64,000 nucleotides of DNA from Sphingomonas beigongshangi (GTDB lineage: Bacteria; Pseudomonadota; Alphaproteobacteria; Sphingomonadales; Sphingomonadaceae): assembly GCF_016820445.1 (NCBI RefSeq), contig NZ_JADHDT010000001.1:620001-684000 (forward strand), in the 5' to 3' direction. Below, piece after piece: positions 57,387 to 64,000 of this stretch. The notes beneath the pieces were generated by a model. The model saw only the letters and a list, made by a program, of their open reading frames with translations. It did not search any database and was not told where the DNA came from. Numbering within the stretch: the first letter of the stretch is position 1; every line of letters starts with the position of its first letter. Made by a program: the position numbers and the translations under genes.

Positions 57387-58220
57387 GTGCTGCTGATCTT
57401 CGGCCTCGGCTATACCGCCGCGCGCCTCGCGGCGGCGTGGCGGGCAGAGCGGGGGCCGGGGTCCGTCGTCGGTACGACGCGGGATGGGCGCGAGGGCAGC
57501 CTGCGGTTCGACGACGAGGCGGCCGTGCGGGCGGCGCTCTCGCGGGCCAGCCACGTCCTTTCCTCCGTCCCGCCGGACGGCGGGGTCGATCCGGTGCTGG
57601 CGCGCTACGGCGATGGGCTCGGCGCGCGATGGCTCGGCTATCTTTCTTCGACCGGCGTCTATGGCGATGCGCGCGGCGCCTGGGTGGACGAGGGCGCGCC
57701 GACCGGCGGCGGTCGGCGCGGCGCCCGTGCGGCGGCCGACGCGGCATGGCTGGCGCTGGGCGCGCGCGTCTTCCGGCTGCCCGGCATCTACGGCCCGGGT
57801 CGCTCGCCGCTCGACCGGGTGCGTGACGGCCGCGCGCACCGTGTCGGTTTGCCCGATCAGGTGTTCAGCCGGGTGCATGTCGACGACATCGTCGCCGGCG
57901 TTCTCGCGGCGCGAAGCGCGCCGGCGGGGGCGTACAACCTCGCCGACGACCTGCCCTGCGCGCAGGATGACGTCGTCGGCTATGCCGCCGCGCTGCTCGG
58001 CCTGCCGCCGCCGCCGCTGGTGTCCCTGGACAGCCTCTCGCCGATGGCGCGGGGCTTCTACGCCGAGAACCGGCGCGTCGCGAACGGCAAGGCCCGGCGC
58101 GTGCTCGGCTGGGTGCCGGCCTATCCCGACTACCGGTTCGGCCTGCGCGCCCTCAAGGCGATGACCAGTCCCGCCGCGGTCAGCGCGGCGCCACCCGCCG
58201 CGAGCGCGGACCATCGATAG
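57387..58220 (+). CDS. NAD-dependent epimerase/dehydratase-like protein (SDR, YeeZ type)
   Basis: A 277-residue Rossmann-fold protein. The N-terminus LLIFGLGYTAARLA carries the GxGYxA cofactor turn of the YeeZ-like atypical SDR group; LGYLSSTGVYGDARGAWVDE is the region of the usual Ser-Tyr catalytic pair, and VFSRVHVDDIVAGVLAA and GAYNLADDLP follow as in extended SDRs. The substrate is unknown. Start GTG at 57387, one base after the M28 stop. Its last 91 bases overlap the 3' end of the EamA transporter gene on the other strand; the overlapping C-terminal tail (SPAAVSAAPPAASADHR) looks like a non-conserved extension. Confidence 0.85.
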   Translation: MLLIFGLGYTAARLAAAWRAERGPGSVVGTTRDGREGSLRFDDEAAVRAALSRASHVLSSVPPDGGVDPVLARYGDGLGARWLGYLSSTGVYGDARGAWVDEGAPTGGGRRGARAAADAAWLALGARVFRLPGIYGPGRSPLDRVRDGRAHRVGLPDQVFSRVHVDDIVAGVLAARSAPAGAYNLADDLPCAQDDVVGYAAALLGLPPPPLVSLDSLSPMARGFYAENRRVANGKARRVLGWVPAYPDYRFGLRALKAMTSPAAVSAAPPAASADHR

Positions 58221-59047
58221 CCCTCGAAGACCGTCGACAGCAGCATCGCGATGACGGGCACGATGACGCTGGAATAGGCGGCCTTCGCCGGGCCGATGAC
58301 GCGCAGCACGGTGTAATAGAGCGGGAAGGACAGCGTCGAGCCGAACAGGCCGAGGTAGAGGATACCCGCCCAGTAGGTGGGCCGCATCTCCACCACCGGC
58401 GGCCCCGTCAGCCACCAGGCGAGCAGGCCGTCGATGGCGGCGCCGATCAGCATCGCATAGGCGAGCGCGACGAGCATCGGGTAGCGGCGCGCGGTCGGCG
58501 TCGCCTGCAGCACGTTGGCGGTCGACGCCGCCAGGATCGCGCAGGCGGTGAGTGCGAGGCCGATCAGCGTATCCGCGCGCCCCGCCGCCCCCGCCCGCGC
58601 CTCGTGCACGAAGAGTAGGGCGATGCCGGCGACCGCCACCGCCGATCCCGCGATCAGCTGCCGCCCCATTCGCTGCCCCAGCACGAGGCGCGCAAGCAGG
58701 GCGTTGGGCACCAGCAGCAGCGCGAAGGCGACCGCGACGAGGCCGGACGTGATGTGGTGCTCCGCCCGGTAGACGAAGTTGAAGTTGAGGCAGAACTGGC
58801 ACAGGCCGATCGCCGCCGCGAACAGCCAGCCGCGCGCGTCGAGCGCGAAACCCTCGCCCCGGACCTTGGCGTAGAGCGTCATCGCCGTACCCGCGACGAG
58901 GAAGCGGTAGGTGACCGACCAGCTCGGCGGCACGACCGCAAGCTGGTCGCGGATCACCAGCCAGGTCGATCCCCAGATCAGCGTGACGATCGCGAACGGG
59001 ATCAGGATCGCGGCGCGCGTCGATTGCGGGGGCGGTCCCGCCGTCAT
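58130..59047 (-). CDS. EamA family (DMT) transporter
   Basis: A 305-residue inner-membrane protein with ten predicted helices in two EamA repeats: the first from about residue 10 (ILIPFAIVTLIWGSTWLVIRDQ, with the typical WG.TW), the second from about 160 (LIGLALTACAILAASTANVLQ) ending FEGYRWSALAAGGAALTAAGLVIAL. DMT members move amino acids or metabolites out of or into the cell; the substrate is unknown. The start ATG overlaps the stop of the threonine aldolase gene by 4 bases, so the pair is coupled and an amino-acid-related exporter role is a reasonable guess. Its 3' end overlaps the epimerase-like gene tail to tail. Confidence 0.92.
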   Translation of the reverse strand: MTAGPPPQSTRAAILIPFAIVTLIWGSTWLVIRDQLAVVPPSWSVTYRFLVAGTAMTLYAKVRGEGFALDARGWLFAAAIGLCQFCLNFNFVYRAEHHITSGLVAVAFALLLVPNALLARLVLGQRMGRQLIAGSAVAVAGIALLFVHEARAGAAGRADTLIGLALTACAILAASTANVLQATPTARRYPMLVALAYAMLIGAAIDGLLAWWLTGPPVVEMRPTYWAGILYLGLFGSTLSFPLYYTVLRVIGPAKAAYSSVIVPVIAMLLSTVFEGYRWSALAAGGAALTAAGLVIALRARRPNR

Positions 59048-60045
59048 AGCGCGGCGATCGCCTCCGCGAGTTGCGCCACCTGGCCGGCGTCGCTGTCCCA
59101 GGCGGTGACCAGGCGGATTTCGCCCGGCGCCCAGTCGTAGAAGTCGAAACCCCGCGCGCGCAGCGCCGCCGCCTCCGTGGGCGTGACGCGCAGGAACACC
59201 TCGTTGGCCTCGACCGGATACACCAGCCGGTCGCCTGCCGCGGCGGCAAGGGCGGAGGCATGGCCGTTGGCGGCGCGGCCGTTGGCGATCCACAGATCGT
59301 CCTCGAGCATCGCCAGCACCTGCGCGGCGAGGTAGCGCCCCTTCGAGAACAGGAGGCCGGCGCGCTTGCGGCGATAGCGGGTCACCGTGGCGAGATCCGG
59401 GCGGAAGAAGACGAGCACTTCCGCGCTCATCGCGCCGTTCTTGACGAAGCCGAACGACAGCGCATCGACGCCCGCGCGCCACGTCACGTCCGCGGGCGCG
59501 CAGCCGAGCGTCGCCATCGCATTGGCGAAGCGCGCGCCGTCCATGTGCAGGCCGAGGCCGCGCGCCCGGGCCAGATCGCCGATCGCCGCCACATCGTCCG
59601 GCGTGTAGACGCGGCCATATTCGGTCGCGTTGGTGATCGAGATCGCATGCGGCTGGACGCGATGGACGTCGTTCGGGATGGCGTCGATCACCGACAGGAT
59701 CGCGTCCGGCGTCAGTTTCGCGCCCGGCCCGTCCGCCAGGAACAGCTTGGCGCCGTGCGTATAGAATTCGGGCGCGCCGCCCTCGTCGTTCTGGATGTGC
59801 GCGTCGCGGTGGCAGACGATGCCACCGTGCGGCGGACACAGCGCCGCGAGCGCGAGGCAGTTCGCGGCGGTGCCGGTCGGCACCCAGAGCGCGGCCACCT
59901 CCGTTTCGAAGAGGGCGGAGAAGCGGGCATCCAGCGCCTGCGACCGCGCATCGCCGTCATAGGCGGTGTCGAGCGTATCGGCGGCGGCGAGCGCGGCCAT
60001 CACCTTTGGATGGACGGGCGCGGCATTGTCGGAAAAGAAGCGCAT
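59044..60045 (-). CDS. Low-specificity L-threonine aldolase-like PLP enzyme
   Basis: A 333-residue fold-type I PLP enzyme of the beta-eliminating lyase/threonine aldolase family, which splits threonine or allo-threonine to glycine and acetaldehyde. Family blocks: MRFFSDNAAPVHPKVMAAL, VPTGTAANCLALAAL, HIQNDEGGAPEFYTHGAKL, GLHMDGARFANA and the PLP lysine in SFGFVKNGAMSAE. The ATG at 60045 matches the family N-terminus; the frame is open for 12 codons upstream. The stop overlaps the EamA start, so the aldolase and exporter are co-expressed. Serine and related hydroxy-amino acids are possible alternative substrates. Confidence 0.92.
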   Translation of the reverse strand: MRFFSDNAAPVHPKVMAALAAADTLDTAYDGDARSQALDARFSALFETEVAALWVPTGTAANCLALAALCPPHGGIVCHRDAHIQNDEGGAPEFYTHGAKLFLADGPGAKLTPDAILSVIDAIPNDVHRVQPHAISITNATEYGRVYTPDDVAAIGDLARARGLGLHMDGARFANAMATLGCAPADVTWRAGVDALSFGFVKNGAMSAEVLVFFRPDLATVTRYRRKRAGLLFSKGRYLAAQVLAMLEDDLWIANGRAANGHASALAAAAGDRLVYPVEANEVFLRVTPTEAAALRARGFDFYDWAPGEIRLVTAWDSDAGQVAQLAEAIAAL

Positions 60046-60177
60046 GGCCAGCGCCTTGCGACCCGCCGAGGCCCCGGTCAACGACGGAAACGCACACGGC
60101 GGCGACCGTCCGCCCGCTTTGCCTCGCGGAGGGGCGGGCGCGGGCGCAGTAGCGCGTCCGCGGACGTGGATCGGCCC

Positions 60178-60924
60178 CTAGAAGCGCAGCCCGACACGCC
60201 CGACCAGCGCATCGCCGGCATGGCCACCGGACACGCGCGCGGCGTCGCGCGACACGTCGGTGCCGACATAGTCGACGCCGATCGACAGGCGTCCGCGCAC
60301 GTAGCTGCCGCCGACCGACCAGTCGGTATAGCCGCCGCCGGGCCGTAGCCGCGCCGCGGCGACGGGATCGTCGGTCGATCCGCTGGTCCGCCCGAGCTGG
60401 GCGTGGACGGTGACGGGCGTGGTCGGCACGCCGCCCTCCGCGCGGGCGAAGAGATAGAGATTGTCGCCGCCGATCGCCGACTGGCTGGGCGCATAACGGC
60501 CGCCGCCGGTCAGCGTCAGCGGGCCGATCAGATAGGTCAGGTCGGCCCCGCCCTCGACGAAATCCTGCCGCCCGCGCGCGCCCGCGAACAGATGCGCGGC
60601 GCCGACGCCGACGAGATCGAAGCCGCCGCCCAGCGACAGGGTATAACCGAAATCGAGGTCGGCGACCGCATCCGCGCCGCCGAAGCGCGCGCTGTTTCGC
60701 GCCGCGGTGATGCGCGCCCCGGCGTCGAGGCTACCAACGGCGCCGCGCACCGCGACGGACGGCGCCACGGCCCCGTCGCTCCAGCTGAGCCCGCGGCGGC
60801 GATCGTCGCTGGCGATGCCGAGGTCGATGCCGACGCTGCTGGTGCTCGTCTGCGCGACGGCGGGCGCTGCGGCAGGAAGGGCGGCGAGCAGCGAAAGCAG
60901 CGCGATGGCAAGGGGATGACGCAT
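60178..60924 (-). CDS. TorF family putative outer-membrane porin
   Basis: A 248-residue outer-membrane protein with a signal peptide (MRHPLAIALLSLLAALPAAAPAVAQ) and an all-beta barrel of alternating hydrophobic and Gly/Asp strands, ending in the outer-membrane signature VGRVGLRF. VGIDLGIASDDRRRGLSWSDG near the mature N-terminus and the repeated LD.GYTLSLGGGFD patterns fit the TorF/Gcw_chp family common in sphingomonads. The transported substrate is unknown. AGGGCGG lies upstream of the ATG at 60924. It is transcribed in the same direction as the YgiC-like gene, but 216 bases with a large palindrome lie between, so it probably has its own promoter. Confidence 0.85.
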   Translation of the reverse strand: MRHPLAIALLSLLAALPAAAPAVAQTSTSSVGIDLGIASDDRRRGLSWSDGAVAPSVAVRGAVGSLDAGARITAARNSARFGGADAVADLDFGYTLSLGGGFDLVGVGAAHLFAGARGRQDFVEGGADLTYLIGPLTLTGGGRYAPSQSAIGGDNLYLFARAEGGVPTTPVTVHAQLGRTSGSTDDPVAAARLRPGGGYTDWSVGGSYVRGRLSIGVDYVGTDVSRDAARVSGGHAGDALVGRVGLRF

Positions 60925-61008
60925 GGGCCCGCCGCCCTGTCGCACCGCAGCCTGAGGGTCAAGCATGGACGAGGGGACGATTTTTCCGTGCAACACCCGT
61001 GGCAATCC

Positions 61009-61108
61009 ATTTGCCGTGTTCCTGCGCACGCAGGAACCCAGAGCTACGAAGGACGGCGCGCGCGGCTCTGGGCTCCTGCGTGCGCAGGATGCAGCCGTCG
61101 CGGCAAAT
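61009..61108. repeat. 100-base nested palindromic (REP/BIME-like) element
   Basis: Two copies of a 25-base unit lie in inverted orientation: 61020-61044 and 61065-61089. Each contains its own 16-18-base palindrome (TCCTGCG, two bases, CGCAGGA), followed by CCCAGAGC. Between the two copies 24 of 25 bases are complementary. Outer arms ATTTGCCG (61009-61016) and CGGCAAAT (61101-61108) enclose the whole. The layout, paired hairpins inside a larger hairpin in an intergenic gap, is that of a REP doublet. No transposase or RAYT gene is in the window. Confidence 0.85.
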
Positions 61109-61140
61109 CCTCGCCAGCATCCCGGCCCGGTCGCGCCCGG

Positions 61141-62289
61141 TCAATCAACGATCACGTGCGGTACGAAGCGCGCGGTGTTGCCGGTGATCAGCCCGTCCTC
61201 GCGGATGCCCATGCCCGCCGGAGCGCCATCGACGATCCAGCTGCCGATCACGGGAAAACATCCCGGCGCGGCTTCGGGCAACTGGTAGAAGGCCTGATAG
61301 ACATAGCCCGCATCGCCATAGGCGCCCTCCGCCTCGGCGACGACGCGGCCGCCGCGCCGGATCGAGACGTTGGCGCCTTCGCGCGCGAGCAGCGGCTTGG
61401 CGACCGCATCGCCCTGCGGGATGTCGAAGCTGGCGGGCAGCAGATTGGGATGGCCGGGATTGAGCTGCCACAGGATCGGCAGGATCGCCTTGTTCGACCA
61501 GATCATCTTCCACACCGGTTCGATCCACAGCGTGGTTCCCGCCGCCAGGCTTTCGGCGAGCTGGGGCGCGAACGCCTCACGCGTCAGCCATTCCCAGGGA
61601 TAGAGCTTGTACAGCGCCGCGATCGCCGCGTCGTCGCCGTCGACGAAGCGGTGCGCCTCCTCGTCCCAGCCGATATCGTCCATCAGCAGCGCCGCCGTGT
61701 CGATCCCCGCCGCCTCCGCCGTGTCGCGCAGATAGGCGACCGTCACCGCATCCTCGCCGCTGTCCTCGTCGGCATGCGCGAAATGGACGCGCGGCGGCAG
61801 ATAGGGCGCGATATCGCGCCACTTGGCGACCAGCGCCTCGTGCAGCCCGTTGAACTGGCCGGCGCGTGGCATCACCGCCTCCTTCCAGTCCCACTGCACC
61901 ACGGCTGCCTCGAGCAGCGAGGTCGGCGTGTCGCAGTTGAATTCGAACAATTTGGGCGGCCCCGCGCCGTCATAGCCGAGGTCGAAACGCCCGATATTGA
62001 GCGCGGGCGGCTCGGCGGCCCAGGCGTCGCGGATTGGCTGGTGGAAGGCGGGCGGTATGTCGAACCGGGCGAGCAGGACGGGATCGGCGAGGATCGCGTC
62101 GCCCGCGGCGAGGAAGAGCCGATAGAGTTCCGCGGTCGCCGCCTCGATCTCGGCGATCTGCGCGGCGGTGAAACGGTAGCAGGCGCCCTCGTGCCAATAG
62201 GGGCGGCCGTCGGCGGTGTGCCAGACCAGGCCCTGCGCCTCGACCGCCGCCTGCCAGTCGGGGCGCGGCGTCGTCTCGACGCGGATCAC
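61141..62289 (-). CDS. Glutathionylspermidine synthase family protein (YgiC-like)
   Basis: A 382-residue ATP-grasp protein of the glutathionylspermidine synthetase C-terminal family, of the stand-alone YgiC/YjfC type. The sequence shows the core LFEFNCDTPTSLLEAAVVQWDW, HFAHADEDSGED and LLMDDIGWDEEAHRF, then LPASFDIPQGDAVAKPLLAREGANVSIRR and GSWIVDGAPAGMGIREDG. The amidase half of E. coli GspS is absent. The true substrate of stand-alone members is unsettled. Start GTG at 62289 overlaps the stop of the YgiB-like gene (GTGA). The pair parallels E. coli ygiB-ygiC, supporting a linked envelope role. Confidence 0.92.
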   Translation of the reverse strand: MIRVETTPRPDWQAAVEAQGLVWHTADGRPYWHEGACYRFTAAQIAEIEAATAELYRLFLAAGDAILADPVLLARFDIPPAFHQPIRDAWAAEPPALNIGRFDLGYDGAGPPKLFEFNCDTPTSLLEAAVVQWDWKEAVMPRAGQFNGLHEALVAKWRDIAPYLPPRVHFAHADEDSGEDAVTVAYLRDTAEAAGIDTAALLMDDIGWDEEAHRFVDGDDAAIAALYKLYPWEWLTREAFAPQLAESLAAGTTLWIEPVWKMIWSNKAILPILWQLNPGHPNLLPASFDIPQGDAVAKPLLAREGANVSIRRGGRVVAEAEGAYGDAGYVYQAFYQLPEAAPGCFPVIGSWIVDGAPAGMGIREDGLITGNTARFVPHVIVD

Positions 62290-62669
62290 GACCGGCCACC
62301 GCCGAAGAAGCGCGCGGCACTGCCGAAGCCGCCGCGGCTGATCGCGCCGCTGCGCGTCACCGCGGTGGCGGCCGGGGCGAAGGCATAACGCGCCGCCGGG
62401 TTGCGCGCATAGGAGCCGCCGCCGACCCGCTCGCCCAGGAAGGGCAGGCGCGCGTTGCGGGCCAGAAAATACCAGGCGAAGGCGCTGCCGCCGCCATGGG
62501 CATAGCGGGTCTGGCGGCAATTGGCGTCGGGGACGCGGTTGCCCTGCCGGTCGGTGCAGACGGCGGTGTCCTGCGCCGTCGTCCAGCCATTGTCGCGCGG
62601 CTGGCGGTCGCAGCCGCCCGCGAGCAGCGCGGCGGCGACGGCGGTGGTGATCCTGAGCTCGATCTTCAT
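62286..62669 (-). CDS. YgiB-like (DUF1190-type) putative lipoprotein
   Basis: A 127-residue protein with a signal peptide and a likely lipobox Cys near residue 20 (AALLAGGC), so it should be a lipoprotein. The mature part, VCTDRQGNRVPDANC, then GSAFAWYFLARNARLPFLGERVGGGSY, and a Gly/Ser/Arg tail (ISRGGFGSAARFFGGG), matches the YgiB/DUF1190 pattern of an uncharacterised family. It is coupled by a 4-base overlap to the YgiC-like enzyme downstream, the order known from E. coli. The function is unknown; association with the outer membrane is inferred from the lipoprotein signal. Confidence 0.82.
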   Translation of the reverse strand: MKIELRITTAVAAALLAGGCDRQPRDNGWTTAQDTAVCTDRQGNRVPDANCRQTRYAHGGGSAFAWYFLARNARLPFLGERVGGGSYARNPAARYAFAPAATAVTRSGAISRGGFGSAARFFGGGRS

Positions 62670-62685
62670 GTGCTTCCCCCCTTTG

Positions 62686-62720
62686 CCACCCAGCGGGTGG
62701 CCCTCCCCGCGCGGGGGAGG
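62686..62720. repeat. Tandem GC hairpins between pbp1A and the YgiB-like gene
   Basis: Two adjacent hairpins: CCACCC/GGGTGG (62686-62691 with 62695-62700) and CCTCCCC/GGGGAGG (62702-62708 with 62714-62720). They start 6 bases before the PBP stop (62727-62729) and end 17 bases before the YgiB-like start. They could terminate the PBP gene or stabilise its mRNA end; no T run is present. Confidence 0.55.
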
Positions 62721-62726
62721 ATGCGC

Positions 62727-64000
62727 CTATTCCCCTTCGCCCTGCGGCGGACCGTCTTCGCCGCGGCGCGCGTCGCGCGGCGGCGGTGGCGGACCGTCCG
62801 GCCCCCGACGCGGCGTGATCGAGATGCTGCCGTCGCGGTTCGTGTTGAGGTCGATGCCGGCACCGCGCAGCGCGCCCTGCACCTCCGGCAGCGTCCGATC
62901 GATCGTATCGCCGATCAGATCGCCGACCGGATCCTCGCCATTTTCGAGCACCGCCGGGTCCATCGCATTCTCCTCGACGATCACGGGCTTTTCGACGGGC
63001 GCGATATTGAGCGCGGACACCATGAAGTTGCGCCAGATCTGTGCCGGTATGCCACCGCCGTGGAGGCCCGGATTGGGCGAACTGTCGTCATTGCCGACCC
63101 AGACGCCGACCACGAGATCGCCCGCGAAGCCGATGAACCATGCGTCGCGGCTGTTTTGGCTGGTCCCCGTCTTGCCATAAGCGGGCACGGTCAGCGCCGC
63201 CTCGCGGCCCGTCCCGCGCAGCGACGCGCCGAGCAGCTCGAGCATCTTCGCCCGCGTCTCGTCGTCCAGCGCCTTCTGCCCGCCGGTCAGCGACTGGTAC
63301 CAGCCCTTGCTGGCGACCTCCTGCAACCCGCGCGGCTGGACGGGATAATGACCGTTGGCGATCCCGGCATAGGCGGCGGTCAGCTCGAGCAGCGTCACCT
63401 CCGACGTGCCGAGGCCGATCGTCGCCTCGTTGGCGATCGGCGTCGAGATGCCGAGATCGCGCGCCGCCTTGATGACGTTGCGCACGCCGACCTGCTGGGT
63501 CAGCCGCGCCGCGACGACGTTGGAGGATCGCGCGAAGGCGCGGCGCAGCGTGATCGGCCCGAGATAGCGGTTGTCGTCGTTCTTCGGCTTCCACCCGGCG
63601 ATCTCGACGCGGCTGTCGTCCATCGTCGAATCCGGCGTCATACCCGCGCGCATCGCGGCCAGATAGACGAACAGCTTGAAGGTCGATCCCGGCTGGCGCA
63701 TCGCCTGCGTCGCGCGGTTGAACGGGCTCTTCGCATAATCCTTGCCGCCGACCATCGCGACGACGCGGCCGTCGGTGCGCATCGCGACGATCGCCGCCTG
63801 CGCCTGGCGCAGGCCCGCCTGGCGGATCACCCGCTCCGCCGTCGCCTGCAGCCGGCGGTCGAGCGTCGTCTTGACCGTCGCCTCGTTCTTCACCTCGCCG
63901 GCCTGGTCGCGCGCCTCGGGCAGCACCCAGTCGGCGAAATAGGTGCCGCTGGGCAATTGCGTCGGCCGGCTGGCGAGCACGCGCTGCGGCTGGACGGCGG
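62727..64000 (-). CDS. Penicillin-binding protein 1A (class A), C-terminal part only
   Basis: The C-terminal 424 or so codons of a bifunctional peptidoglycan synthase; the glycosyltransferase domain lies beyond the window edge. The transpeptidase motifs are all present: Ser of SxxK in RQPGSTFKLF, SxN in RSSNVVAARL and KTG in VPAYGKTGTSQNSRDAWFIGFAG. The end is a non-conserved Asp/Arg/Pro-rich tail (RRGPDGPPPPPRDARRG) with GNDDSSPNPGLHGGGIPAQIWRNFM before it. The enzyme polymerises and cross-links the cell wall and binds beta-lactams. The YgiB-like gene follows on the same strand after 57 bases. Confidence 0.94.
   Translation of the reverse strand, partial: AVQPQRVLASRPTQLPSGTYFADWVLPEARDQAGEVKNEATVKTTLDRRLQATAERVIRQAGLRQAQAAIVAMRTDGRVVAMVGGKDYAKSPFNRATQAMRQPGSTFKLFVYLAAMRAGMTPDSTMDDSRVEIAGWKPKNDDNRYLGPITLRRAFARSSNVVAARLTQQVGVRNVIKAARDLGISTPIANEATIGLGTSEVTLLELTAAYAGIANGHYPVQPRGLQEVASKGWYQSLTGGQKALDDETRAKMLELLGASLRGTGREAALTVPAYGKTGTSQNSRDAWFIGFAGDLVVGVWVGNDDSSPNPGLHGGGIPAQIWRNFMVSALNIAPVEKPVIVEENAMDPAVLENGEDPVGDLIGDTIDRTLPEVQGALRGAGIDLNTNRDGSISITPRRGPDGPPPPPRDARRGEDGPPQGEGE

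Noticed and set aside
61009..61108. The large palindrome as the end of an insertion sequence
   Set aside because: There is no transposase, no matching second end and no target-site duplication in view; a REP-type element fits better.

Overview
This 64 kb window is high-GC chromosomal DNA, almost certainly from an alphaproteobacterium of the Sphingomonas/sphingomonad group. The evidence is an Oar-like TonB-dependent receptor with a carboxypeptidase-like N-terminal domain, a TorF-type porin, a DUF2093 gene between xseA and an M23 peptidase, a single Rsh (RelA/SpoT) enzyme, a class I PHA synthase with phasin, and the tightly packed lgt - MidA-like - GNAT - pgeF run. The species call is inference from protein character and gene order. 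I see no tRNA, rRNA, CRISPR array, prophage, integron or transposase. Most genes are core or housekeeping functions, and no gap exceeds about 280 bases.

Left part (1-13 kb): the 3' part of purK; a minus-strand pair of a CocE/NonD hydrolase and a TonB-like energy transducer with a long polyproline tract; a minus-strand M16 protease with a 99-residue companion gene; clpB on the plus strand behind a good sigma-32-type promoter; and a 1,019-residue TonB-dependent receptor. 13-30 kb: an M23 peptidase, a DUF2093 gene and xseA, back to back with purD; then a helix-hairpin-helix membrane protein, map, a CNNM/CorC transporter-like protein, an OmpA lipoprotein, tadA, rpmB, a phytase-like esterase, a glycine-zipper protein, acetoacetyl-CoA reductase (phaB), hemH, an orphan molybdenum hydroxylase subunit and an acyl-CoA synthetase.

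30-48 kb: the lgt, MidA-like methyltransferase, GNAT and pgeF run; a Cys/Met PLP enzyme with a phosphoribosyltransferase; murA; a Crp-family regulator; clpS; phasin and phaC; a DUF885 protein; an AlaC-like aminotransferase; a TauE/SafE permease; an HxlR regulator; and rsh. 47-53 kb holds the most specialised block: a PAP2 phosphatase, a GtrB-like polyprenyl-phosphate glycosyltransferase, a SAM methyltransferase, a GtrA flippase-like protein and a 616-residue GT-C-like membrane protein. Together these look like a cell-envelope glycan modification module.

53-64 kb: aminopeptidase N, an M28 peptidase, an NAD-binding epimerase-like protein overlapping an EamA exporter tail to tail, threonine aldolase, a TorF-like porin, a YgiB-like lipoprotein with a YgiC-like glutathionylspermidine-synthase-fold enzyme, and the C-terminal part of a class A penicillin-binding protein that runs off the window.

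Noteworthy non-coding structure includes a 100-base nested palindrome (61009-61108), divergent xseA and purD start codons that share bases, a hairpin covering a ribosome binding site (30841-30869), the clpB heat-shock promoter, and several strong GC hairpins between genes. No convincing new defence or mobile system was found. The best candidate for an under-described system is the glycan module at 47.5-52.8 kb.
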